Positions 1 through 5,968 of a DNA stretch of 10,275 nucleotides are shown here, piece by piece (positions within the stretch are counted from its first letter, which is position 1; each line of letters opens with the position of its first letter). The notes under the pieces were generated by a model that searched no databases, was not told the DNA's origin, and saw nothing but the letters and a program-made list of their open reading frames with translations. Location: positions 1 to 10,275 of the forward strand of contig JAANXI010000060.1 in assembly GCA_018263365.1 (NCBI GenBank). The letters are read 5' to 3'. Made by a program: the position numbers and the translations under genes. The DNA comes from Fidelibacterota bacterium. Lineage in GTDB: Bacteria; Fidelibacterota; JAANXI01.

Positions 1-36
1 ACTAACCAAGAATTGCCGGACTGCCTATTTTTTACC

Positions 37-58
37 AGGCGACGGTAGTCGTCTTTTT
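37..58 (+). terminator. Probable rho-independent terminator of the upstream unit
   Basis: A 7-bp stem (37-43 with 48-54, one G-U pair, loop GGTA) runs directly into a T tract ending at 58. A TAA at 3-5 in one frame would suit the end of an upstream gene, but too little of that gene is present to identify it. A second, stronger hairpin follows at 113-148. Confidence 0.5.
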
Positions 59-112
59 GCGAACAAGCGAACGTCTTCAGGCGTTCGTAACAAAGAAACT
101 AACAGAGAGCCT

Positions 113-160
113 AAAGATGCCATCCCGCCGGAGCGGGATGGCATCTTTGTATTTTATTTA
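113..160 (+). terminator. Strong hairpin, likely rho-independent terminator
   Basis: Positions 113-128 and 133-148 are perfect reverse complements (16-bp stem, loop CGGA, with a CCCGC/GCGGG core), followed by a T-rich stretch with interspersed G and A to about 160. The stem begins with AAA and ends with TTT, so it could act in both directions, but T-richness is better on the + strand. It separates the haem cluster from whatever lies to the left. Confidence 0.75.
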
Positions 161-403
161 TGCTTGGAATACCGTCTCCGACGCTGATAGTCGGAAATCC
201 CGAGTCGTTATCGGGGCGATCGGTGACGGGTGGATCTTTCCTTCGTGTTTATTCGTACCAAGGCCATGGTTTAATTTATGTATCACCGTAACGTAATACC
301 CCCTATTCCCATATACCTTATACCTGTCCTTGAATTTCTTCCATTCTGAAAAACCGCTTTTCATTTTGAAACATCTATTATCCTTTTCGCAAATTTATAG
401 TAG
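161..403. other. Gene-free intergenic stretch with two consecutive hairpins
   Basis: No convincing gene is seen. Two short hairpins follow each other, each with a 7-nt loop: TCCGAC/GTCGGA (177-182 with 190-195) and CCCGA/TCGGG (199-203 with 211-215). The second begins with AAATCCCG, a start shared with hairpins at 4584 and 5804. A dispersed 27-nt repeat lies at 299-325. A 68-codon open frame on the minus strand (158-364) is partly made of that repeat and of the hairpins, and is not accepted as a gene. Confidence 0.4.
299..325 (-). repeat. Dispersed 27-nt GGTATA-type repeat, copy 1
   Basis: Read on the minus strand this block has the pattern AGGTATA, GGTATA, GGGAATA, then G-rich. It matches 5739-5765 on the plus strand at 23 of 27 positions by direct comparison. 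Copy 2 overlaps the stop codon of hemE. The block is internally periodic (GGTATA-like steps of 7-8 nt). Function unknown. Confidence 0.5.
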
Positions 404-420
404 ATGAGCATTTTGCTCAT
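404..420. promoter_or_regulatory. Perfect 7-3-7 palindrome, possible operator or activator site
   Basis: ATGAGCA-TTT-TGCTCAT is a perfect inverted repeat. It does not match the usual Fnr, Crp or Fur sites. Its centre (412) is about 93 nt upstream of the start site implied by the sigma-54-like motif at 480-495, a typical distance for an enhancer-binding protein site. It could also simply form an RNA hairpin. No T tract follows, so a terminator is unlikely. Confidence 0.35.
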
Positions 421-479
421 ATCACTTAAACAATTATATTACAAGGCATTCGGAGGGGTGTTGCATATTTCAGCACTGC

Positions 480-506
480 TGGCACGATGGTTGTAGACTA
501 TATATA
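480..506 (+). promoter_or_regulatory. Candidate promoter of the haem operon (sigma-54-like)
   Basis: TGGCAC at 480-485, a 5-nt spacer and TTGTA at 491-495 fit the sigma-54 pattern TGGCAC-N5-TTGCW except for T in place of C at the normally conserved -12 GC. Transcription would start near 505, giving a leader of about 33 nt. A sigma-70-type reading is also possible with CTGGCA at 479-484 and TATATA at 501-506, spacing 16, four of six matches each. The position just before the first gene supports a promoter; the sigma class is uncertain. Confidence 0.4.
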
Positions 507-537
507 GGACATGAACTCTAACGTGAGTAAATAACGC

Positions 538-1353
538 ATGATCGACCTTCTAAATATCCTCCTGCCTGTGTTGTACGCGATCAGCGCCGTTCTCTACGGG
601 GTGCATTTTTTCGCCGATGAAGTTGATGTGGAGCGCTACCTTACTCCGGTCTTTGTCTTTGCGCTGCTCATTCACGCTACGGATTTATCGGTACGCGTTA
701 TCGCATATCAGTACTTCCCTACGGCATCACCAGCAGAAGTGATGACCGTCATCGCATTCGCCATGGGGATTATTTATCTCTGGATCGAATCAATTCTGTC
801 TGTAAAAACTACGGGCATGTTCGTTATTGGACTGATGACGATTTTTCAGGTAATTTCTTCTGCGACTATCGATCTGATTTCCGACATTAATCCCATCCTG
901 CAGTCGCCGCTGTTCAGTATCCACACCAGTTCGGCCATTCTCGGGTATTCCAGTATCGCGATTTCTGCGCTGTATGCGCTCCTCTATCTGTTGCTCTTCT
1001 ATGATATCAAGGGCAGCCGATTCAGCGTGTTCTACAATCAATTGCCCTCGCTGGAGGTGCTGGACGCAATGAACACTAAGGCCGCGACCGCCGGATTTAC
1101 GTTTCTGACGATTACCATCTTCCTGGGGGCTGTCTGGACGAAAATCGCATTTGAGCAGCTGATCGTATTTGACTGGAAAATAATCCTAGCCCTGGTCACC
1201 TGGGCTATCTTCGGGTTCGTCATTGCGAGCAAGCGCTGGATGGGTTGGAGCGGGAAGCGCATCGCCTATGTTTCGCTGACAGGATTTATCACAGTAGTAA
1301 TTTCGATGACGGTTGTGAATTACTTTTTAACCTCGTTTCATAAGTTCTATTAA
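538..1353 (+). CDS. CcsA/HemX-family integral membrane protein
   Basis: 271 residues, almost entirely hydrophobic, with about eight membrane segments (roughly 1-23, 33-56, 67-89, 93-116, 130-155, 185-207, 213-231, 241-265). Family signs are His46 in the second segment, His129 followed by a small-residue/GY stretch, and a C-terminal NYFLTSFHKFY resembling the end of CcsA proteins, with His268. The tryptophan-rich WWD haem-handling loop is degenerate: GAVW (197-200) and FDWK (211-214) remain, but the usual WGxxWxWDPKE does not. That favours HemX, which in Bacillus lowers glutamyl-tRNA reductase levels, over a working cytochrome c haem lyase. The position 18 nt before hemA agrees. The start codon has no clear Shine-Dalgarno sequence. 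Membership of the CcsA/CcmC/HemX superfamily is fairly sure; the exact role is inferred. Confidence 0.8.
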   Translation: MIDLLNILLPVLYAISAVLYGVHFFADEVDVERYLTPVFVFALLIHATDLSVRVIAYQYFPTASPAEVMTVIAFAMGIIYLWIESILSVKTTGMFVIGLMTIFQVISSATIDLISDINPILQSPLFSIHTSSAILGYSSIAISALYALLYLLLFYDIKGSRFSVFYNQLPSLEVLDAMNTKAATAGFTFLTITIFLGAVWTKIAFEQLIVFDWKIILALVTWAIFGFVIASKRWMGWSGKRIAYVSLTGFITVVISMTVVNYFLTSFHKFY

Positions 1354-1371
1354 GTATAATCAGGAAGAACC

Positions 1372-2652
1372 GTGAAAGCCTTCGAAATATACGTCCTCGG
1401 GCTCAATCATAAATCCGCCTCGGTGGATCAGCGGGAGTGTGCCGCCGTGGCGCCGGCGCAGATGTCGGGAATTTTACACGCCATAGAGTCGACCGGGCAC
1501 TTCTCAGAGGTGGTGGGGGTCTCCACGTGTAACAGGACGGAATGGTATATTGTGGGGCCGTCCAATCCTCATTATTTAATGTGCCTTCGCACCCTGCTGA
1601 ATATCTCCGGGAATATCGAACTTTGGTCGGATCCGGAGATTACCTATGTAAAGAAAAAGGGTGACGCAGTCCGGCATCTTTTCCGCGTGGCCTCAGGGTT
1701 AGACTCCCAGGTACTGGGGGAACCACAAATCCTTGGACAAGTGAAAGACGCATTTCGGATGGCCTCGGATATGGAAACCAACGGCACTATCTTAAATTCA
1801 TTGTTTCACGCGGCATTTCATGTCGGTAAGCGCGTAAGAAATGAGACAGAACTCGGTGCTGGTGCAGTCTCGGTGAGTTCGGCGGCCGTGGAACTTTCGA
1901 ACAAGATCTTCAGTGATTTGTCAAAGCGTACCGTGTTACTTATTGGTGCTGGGGAAACCGGTGAACTCACAGCCAGGCACATCAAGTCCAGAGATATCAA
2001 AACGCTCTACATCACCAACCGCACCCTTGAGAAGGCGGAAATGGTTGCCGGGGAACTAGGCGGTTACGCCCTGCCGTTCGATTCTTATGTGGATAAAATC
2101 GGTGAGGTGGATATTGTCATTTCCGCAACCAATTCACCGGACTTTACGGTTTCTGCAGAGATGGTAAAGCAGGCGATGCCCAAGAGAAATCACCGACCGA
2201 TCTTTCTCATCGATATCGCTGTTCCCAGGGATATCGATCCAGCGCTGAACAAGCTGGATAACGTCTTCGTCAACGATATCGACGACCTGAATACTATCGT
2301 GAATAAAAATCTGGATCTCCGGAAAGAGGAAATTCCCACGGCACAAAAAATCGTGGATGAAGAAGTCGGTTCTTTCGCAGACTGGCTGAAAACCCTGGAT
2401 GTAAAGCCGGTGATCGCATCTCTGCACAAAAAGTTCGAACAGCTCCGGCAGGAAGAATTAGATAAAGCACGTAAATACTTTGATGAGGAAGAGTGGGATG
2501 ATCTGGACAAACTCACCTCTATCCTGATGAAAAAATTCCTACATACTCCAATGATGCAGCTCCGTGAGGCGGCACAGAACGACAAGGGAGAACTAAAACG
2601 AATTGAAGCGGCTTACGAACTCTTCGATCTGAAGGAAACCATGGATGAGTAA
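1372..2652 (+). CDS. hemA: Glutamyl-tRNA reductase
   Basis: 426 residues, normal length. It reduces glutamyl-tRNA(Glu) to glutamate-1-semialdehyde with NADPH, the committed step of C5-type tetrapyrrole synthesis in the cytoplasm. Seen: GLNHK (10-14); the catalytic Cys53 in STCNR; LGEPQILGQVK (115-125); the NADPH-binding Rossmann motif LLIGAGETGE (189-198); IDIAVPRDIDP (280-290); and a charged helical C-terminal dimerisation domain (about 320-420). The start is GTG, chosen because AGGAAG at 1362-1367 lies 4 nt before it and the family N-terminus begins here. The gene sits between the HemX-like protein and hemC, overlapping hemC by 8 nt. Its presence shows the C5 route rather than the ALA synthase route. 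Partner hemL is not in the window. Confidence 0.97.
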   Translation: MKAFEIYVLGLNHKSASVDQRECAAVAPAQMSGILHAIESTGHFSEVVGVSTCNRTEWYIVGPSNPHYLMCLRTLLNISGNIELWSDPEITYVKKKGDAVRHLFRVASGLDSQVLGEPQILGQVKDAFRMASDMETNGTILNSLFHAAFHVGKRVRNETELGAGAVSVSSAAVELSNKIFSDLSKRTVLLIGAGETGELTARHIKSRDIKTLYITNRTLEKAEMVAGELGGYALPFDSYVDKIGEVDIVISATNSPDFTVSAEMVKQAMPKRNHRPIFLIDIAVPRDIDPALNKLDNVFVNDIDDLNTIVNKNLDLRKEEIPTAQKIVDEEVGSFADWLKTLDVKPVIASLHKKFEQLRQEELDKARKYFDEEEWDDLDKLTSILMKKFLHTPMMQLREAAQNDKGELKRIEAAYELFDLKETMDE

Positions 2653-3586
2653 TACACTGATTATCGGCAGTCGGGGCAGCGATCTGGCGCTCTGGCAATC
2701 CAACTGGGTGAAGGATCAGCTGGAAATACACCACCCGGAACTTTCCATCGAAATTGACATTGTCCAGACAGAAGGCGACAAAATACTGGACACCGCGCTA
2801 TCAAAGATCGGCGGCAAGGGATTGTTTACCAAGGCGCTGGAAGACCGGCTGCTGGATGGCACAATCGATCTGGCGGTACACAGCCTGAAGGATTTGCCTA
2901 CAGTATTGCCTGAAGGACTCACAATTTCCGCCGTCTCTGTACGCGAGGATCCCGGCGATGTATTTGTTTCCAAAGACGGCACTCTGCTTGCCGATCTACC
3001 GGAAAAGGCGCATGTAGCCACCGGAAGTCTGCGGCGACAGTCACAACTTTTGAACTATCGTTCGGATTTCATTATTCATGATATTCGGGGCAACGTGCCA
3101 ACGCGCATCCAAAAACTGAAAGACTCGGACTGGCACGGGATGGTGCTGGCGAAAGCCGGGCTTAAGCGTTTAAATATGCTGGAGGAGGCGACTGAAACCA
3201 TCAGCCAGGATATTATGCTTCCGGCTGTGGGCCAGGGTGCCCTTGGCATCGAAACCCGGTCGGACGATTTTCAGATTAAGGCGATTGTGGCACCCATCAA
3301 CGATGCGGATACCGAAGCCGGAACCCGCGCTGAACGGGGATTCCTCCGGAAACTGGAGGGCGGCTGCCAGGTGCCCATCGGCGCACTGGGCGAAGTGATC
3401 GACGGCGAGGTGCACCTGAGGGGGTACGTCGGATCGCTCGACGGTAGCAAATCTGTCCGCGGTGAAATCTCAGGGTCACCGGATGATGCAACATCGCTGG
3501 GAATTCAGCTAGCGAATCAGCTGCTGAAGGATGGAGCGGAAGAAATTCTCCTGGAAGTACGCGAGGCGTTGGAACCGAATGAATAA
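2645..3586 (+). CDS. hemC: Hydroxymethylbilane synthase (porphobilinogen deaminase)
   Basis: 313 residues, typical length. It joins four porphobilinogens into linear hydroxymethylbilane using a covalently bound dipyrromethane cofactor. Seen: the N-terminal IGSRGSDLALWQ (7-18); catalytic Asp83 in HSLKDLPT; the substrate-binding arginines in TGSLRRQ (130-131); PAVGQGALGIE (193-203); and the cofactor-carrying Cys241 in GGCQVPIG. The start is ATG inside the hemA end (ATGAGTAA, 8-nt overlap), with AAGGAA at 2632-2637 as ribosome binding site. The overlap suggests translational coupling to hemA. Nothing is missing. Confidence 0.97.
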   Translation: MSNTLIIGSRGSDLALWQSNWVKDQLEIHHPELSIEIDIVQTEGDKILDTALSKIGGKGLFTKALEDRLLDGTIDLAVHSLKDLPTVLPEGLTISAVSVREDPGDVFVSKDGTLLADLPEKAHVATGSLRRQSQLLNYRSDFIIHDIRGNVPTRIQKLKDSDWHGMVLAKAGLKRLNMLEEATETISQDIMLPAVGQGALGIETRSDDFQIKAIVAPINDADTEAGTRAERGFLRKLEGGCQVPIGALGEVIDGEVHLRGYVGSLDGSKSVRGEISGSPDDATSLGIQLANQLLKDGAEEILLEVREALEPNE

Positions 3587-4388
3587 GCTGGATGGAGCAA
3601 CCATTTTGGTGACGCGGCCTCAGCCCAAAGCGGAGCAGATGGCCGATCTCATCAGGGAGAGGGGCGGAGAGCCGGTCATTTTTCCAACAATCGCAATAGA
3701 GCCGCCGGAGACCTGGGACGAGGTTGATGCGGCTATTGAACCTTTGACAGAGTATGACTGGATAATTTTTTCCAGCACCAACGGAGTAAAACACTTCACG
3801 GATCGTCTATCTGAGATTTCAGAGTTATCACTATTGAATCAATCCGGTATCGCCGCAGTCGGCAGCAAAACCGCTGAAACACTCGGGGAACGGTCGGTAA
3901 AAGTCGATGTAATTCCCGATGATTACTCCGCGGATGCACTTCTGGCATATTTCACTGAACAGGACATCGCTGGGAAACAATTTCTGCAGGTCACCGGGAA
4001 TAAGGGACGCACAACACTTGCGGAGGGACTGGAATCGCTGGGCGCCGGAGTCAAACGACTGGAAGCCTATCGCAACGTATCACCGGATTCAGAAGCCGCC
4101 TCTGAGTTGATCCCCCTGCTCAGAGCCGGCCATGTTGACTATCTGACGTTCACCAGTCCATCGACCTTCGACAATTTCTACGATATGCTGTCGGAAATGA
4201 CTGATACACCTGAGGTGATCATCAGGCAGTGTCGCATTGCCGCCATCGGCCCGGTTACGGCAGAAGCTATTGAATCGGTGGGGTTTTCGGTGGATGTAGT
4301 GCCTGAGGATTACACGGTGGAGCAAATGTTGGAAGGTATAGCGGATGCTGAGAACGAAAATAAGGTTGAATTCCGAACCGCAGAATGA
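3579..4388 (+). CDS. hemD: Uroporphyrinogen-III synthase
   Basis: 269 residues from the chosen start. It closes hydroxymethylbilane into uroporphyrinogen III with inversion of ring D. HemD proteins are poorly conserved, but the marks are present: ILVTRP (9-14), IIFSSTNGV (62-70), AVGSKTAETL (93-102), the KRLEAYRNV linker (159-167), LTFTSPSTFDNF (189-200) and AAIGPVTAEAI (221-231), forming two Rossmann-like domains. An in-frame ATG at 3531 would overlap hemC by 56 nt and add 16 residues the family lacks. The start at 3579 is preferred because the protein then begins just before the VTRP strand and repeats the 8-nt overlap (ATGAATAA) used between hemA and hemC. The last 10-15 residues are polar and probably disordered. 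Confidence 0.93.
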   Translation: MNKLDGATILVTRPQPKAEQMADLIRERGGEPVIFPTIAIEPPETWDEVDAAIEPLTEYDWIIFSSTNGVKHFTDRLSEISELSLLNQSGIAAVGSKTAETLGERSVKVDVIPDDYSADALLAYFTEQDIAGKQFLQVTGNKGRTTLAEGLESLGAGVKRLEAYRNVSPDSEAASELIPLLRAGHVDYLTFTSPSTFDNFYDMLSEMTDTPEVIIRQCRIAAIGPVTAEAIESVGFSVDVVPEDYTVEQMLEGIADAENENKVEFRTAE

Positions 4389-4451
4389 CGAATATCGAAG
4401 CAAAAAACTTGAACACATGCTCCAAAGCATTGCCGAACACAAAAATTTCAC

Positions 4452-4539
4452 CGCAGAGACCGCAGAAGTCGCAGAGAAAAATATGTTAAACAGTGAAAAA
4501 CACAAAAAATTTTTGCAAAGGCGCAAAGAACGCGAAGAA
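4452..4539 (+). repeat. 9-bp period CGCAGAGNN / CGCAAAGNN arrays
   Basis: Three contiguous 9-bp units, CGCAGAGAC, CGCAGAAGT and CGCAGAGAA, fill 4452-4478. After a 35-nt AT-rich interruption a related run follows, ending in CGCAAAGAA and CGCGAAGAA (4522-4539), with a diverged unit before it. The same phase and a purine-rich top strand link the two runs. Such CGCAGAG strings are, to my recollection, common between genes in many unrelated bacterial genomes; their function is not established. Confidence 0.55.
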
Positions 4540-4556
4540 AAAGCATAGAAAAAATA

Positions 4557-4584
4557 ACTTACAACGAATGACTCACAACGAACA
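4557..4584 (-). repeat. 14-bp tandem pair of the GTTCGTTG type (minus orientation)
   Basis: ACTTACAACGAATG and ACTCACAACGAACA stand in tandem and agree at 11 of 14 positions. Their complement contains TTCGTTG and GTTCGTTG, which links them to the 14-bp pair at 5772-5799 (plus orientation) and the CAACGAAC arm at 5864-5871. Confidence 0.45.
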
Positions 4585-4601
4585 AATCCCGCTAAAGCGG
4601 G
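4584..4601. repeat. AAATCCCG hairpin, copy between hemD and hemE
   Basis: CCCGC (4588-4592) pairs with GCGGG (4597-4601) around loop TAAA, preceded by AAAT. No T tract follows, so termination is unlikely. The same AAATCCCG start and a CCCG-type hairpin recur at 195-215 and 5804-5823, and the core recurs in the terminator at 113-148. Confidence 0.45.
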
Positions 4602-4671
4602 GACTACCAACAGGTATAACGCTGTTGAAAAGAGGGCTGGAGACATAAGATGCATGACAGTCTCCAACTAT

Positions 4672-4703
4672 AACACAGTAACACGCTAACACTATAACAC
4701 GGT
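4672..4703 (+). repeat. 8-bp AACACNNT array upstream of hemE
   Basis: Four contiguous units AACACAGT, AACACGCT, AACACTAT and AACACGGT, with a weaker half unit before them, end 6 nt before the hemE start codon. No Shine-Dalgarno sequence is visible between array and ATG. The leader is poor in G and should be little structured. Equivalent arrays precede hemN (5917-5956) and hemH (7904-7942). Confidence 0.7.
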
Positions 4704-4709
4704 TTTTCA

Positions 4710-5753
4710 ATGACAAGAAAACTAGATAACGATTTAATTTTACGAGCCGCGAAGCGCAAACCCACCGAACGCCGCCCTGTTTGGATGATGCGGCAGGCGG
4801 GGCGCTATCTGCCGGAATACCGGGCGGTACGAGAGAAGGCCGACTTCCTCACCATGTGCAAAACGCCGGAACTGGCGGCGGAAGTCACCCTCCAGCCGGT
4901 GGATATCGTCGGTGTGGATGCTGCAATTATTTTCTCCGACATCCTGACGATCCCGGAAGCTATGGGACTGGATCTGGAGTTCGTCTCCGGTCGCGGCCCG
5001 GTATTTCACAATCCGGTACGGAATGACCGGAACGTGAAAAATCTGAAAACCGGAATCATGCCGGAGGTGGAATATGTCGGCAAAGCCATTGAGGAAACAG
5101 CTCGCCAATTGGATGGACGCGTGCCGGTCATCGGCTTCACCGGCGCCCCGTGGACGCTGGCGACATACATGGTTGAGGGCGGTTCGTCCAAACATTTCAA
5201 GGTGGTGAAAAAGCTGCTCTACTCCCAGCCGGATTTACTGAAATCTATGCTTGATAAGCTGGTTGTCGAAACCATCGAATACCTGGATATGCAGATCCAG
5301 GCGGGCGCGGATATCGTACAGATCTTCGACTCCTGGGGCGGAATTCTTACTCCAGAGGCCTTTAAAAAGTTCGCGCTGGAGCCGGTGCGCACCATCGTTG
5401 AAGGCGTAAAAACCCGGCATCCGAAGACGCCGGTGACGGTCTTCAGCAAGGGAGCCCGGACGCATTTGCCATCTCTGGCGGCAACCGGCGCAGACGTATT
5501 GAGTCTGGACTGGATGATTGATCTCGGGAATGCTCGGGAACAGGTTGGTGACAAGGTTGCTCTGCAGGGGAATCTCGATCCAGCGATCCTGCTGACCGAT
5601 CCGGCGATCGTCGAAACCGAAACCCGGAAGATGCTGGACTGTTTCGGCAACGGCCCGGGGCACATCGTCAACCTCGGACACGGGATTACGCCCGAAGTGC
5701 CGGTGGAAAACGCGAAGGCGTTTGTTGAAGCTGTAAAAAGGTATAGGGTATAA
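4710..5753 (+). CDS. hemE: Uroporphyrinogen decarboxylase
   Basis: 347 residues, normal length. It removes four carboxyl groups from uroporphyrinogen III to give coproporphyrinogen III, as a cytoplasmic TIM-barrel dimer without cofactor. Seen: the signature PVWMMRQAGRYLPEYR (23-38), with Arg28 and Arg32 for substrate carboxylates; the central Asp77 in FSDIL, which contacts the pyrrole nitrogens; GFTGAPWTL (142-150) with Tyr153; FDSWGG (206-211) with Ser208; and NLGHGI with His324, all matching the positions known from the human enzyme. The ATG is the only sensible start, but no Shine-Dalgarno is visible and an AACACNNT array lies just upstream. The last codons and the stop lie in a dispersed GGTATA-type repeat, so the exact C-terminus (KRYRV) may be repeat-derived. 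Confidence 0.97.
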   Translation: MTRKLDNDLILRAAKRKPTERRPVWMMRQAGRYLPEYRAVREKADFLTMCKTPELAAEVTLQPVDIVGVDAAIIFSDILTIPEAMGLDLEFVSGRGPVFHNPVRNDRNVKNLKTGIMPEVEYVGKAIEETARQLDGRVPVIGFTGAPWTLATYMVEGGSSKHFKVVKKLLYSQPDLLKSMLDKLVVETIEYLDMQIQAGADIVQIFDSWGGILTPEAFKKFALEPVRTIVEGVKTRHPKTPVTVFSKGARTHLPSLAATGADVLSLDWMIDLGNAREQVGDKVALQGNLDPAILLTDPAIVETETRKMLDCFGNGPGHIVNLGHGITPEVPVENAKAFVEAVKRYRV

Positions 5754-5765
5754 GGGAATAAGGAG
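5739..5765 (+). repeat. Dispersed 27-nt GGTATA-type repeat, copy 2
   Basis: This copy matches the minus strand of 299-325 at 23 of 27 positions. It covers the final five residues (RYRV and part of Lys) and the TAA of hemE and continues downstream, so the repeat boundary lies inside a coding end. Confidence 0.5.
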
Positions 5766-5771
5766 AAACAT

Positions 5772-5871
5772 GTTGGTTGTTCGTGGTTGGTTGTTCGTTG
5801 CAAAAATCCCGAAAGGTTTTCGGTAATTTGGAAAGATTAGAATGCCACACAACTAACTACTAACAACGAAC
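5772..5871. repeat. 14-bp tandem pair with inverted arm and central hairpin
   Basis: GTTGGTTGTTCGTG (5772-5785) and GTTGGTTGTTCGTT (5786-5799) are tandem copies with one difference. After about 50 nt an A/C-rich arm with degenerate complementary sequence follows (5848-5871); GTTCGTTG (5793-5800) and CAACGAAC (5864-5871) are exact complements. Between them lies an AAATCCCG hairpin (CCGAAA 5809-5814 with TTTCGG 5818-5823). The whole resembles a small gene-less version of the S23 segment downstream: inverted simple-repeat arms around a short centre. No open frame lies between the arms. Confidence 0.45.
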
Positions 5872-5916
5872 TAAACGAAAACCGATTAAGGGTAAGATTA
5901 CGAAACCCTGAACTAC

Positions 5917-5956
5917 AACACTATAACACGGTAACACACTAACACTTTAACACGTT
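5917..5956 (+). repeat. 8-bp AACACNNT array upstream of hemN
   Basis: Five contiguous units: AACACTAT, AACACGGT, AACACACT, AACACTTT and AACACGTT. The array ends 12 nt before the hemN start, just ahead of its GAGG ribosome binding site. Same unit and orientation as the arrays before hemE and hemH. Confidence 0.7.
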
Positions 5957-5968
5957 TTTGAGGTTTTA

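Larger units (their letters stand above)
4389..4709. other. Repeat-filled gap between hemD and hemE (321 nt)
   Basis: No credible gene. In order it holds ACTTGAACAC (4407-4416, the same ten bases as the inner end of the array after the S23 gene); 9-bp CGCAGAG/CGCAAAG-type arrays (4452-4539); a 14-bp tandem pair (4557-4584); an AAATCCCG hairpin (4584-4601); about 70 nt with no recognised structure; and the 8-bp AACACNNT array (4672-4703) just before hemE. It breaks an otherwise tight operon without an evident terminator, since no hairpin here is followed by a T tract. Confidence 0.6.

Noticed and set aside
158..364. 68-codon minus-strand frame in the pre-operon gap
   Set aside because: It is built from the 27-nt dispersed repeat and the twin hairpins, has no recognisable family and no convincing ribosome binding site.
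3531..3578. Upstream ATG of hemD at 3531
   Set aside because: It would overlap hemC by 56 nt and add 16 residues not seen in the family; ATG 3579 fits the family N-terminus and the overlap pattern of the preceding gene pair.
4345..4548. 67-codon plus-strand frame overlapping the end of hemD
   Set aside because: Most of it is the translation of the 9-bp CGCAGAG/CGCAAAG arrays, giving a low-complexity charged peptide, and it overlaps hemD in another frame without a ribosome binding site.
4584..4601. Transcription terminator between hemD and hemE
   Set aside because: The hairpin is short and followed by GACTACC, not a T tract, so it is listed as a repeat hairpin.
4089..4667. 192-codon minus-strand frame across the hemD end and the gap
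   Set aside because: Half is antisense to hemD and the rest is repeat-derived low-complexity sequence.
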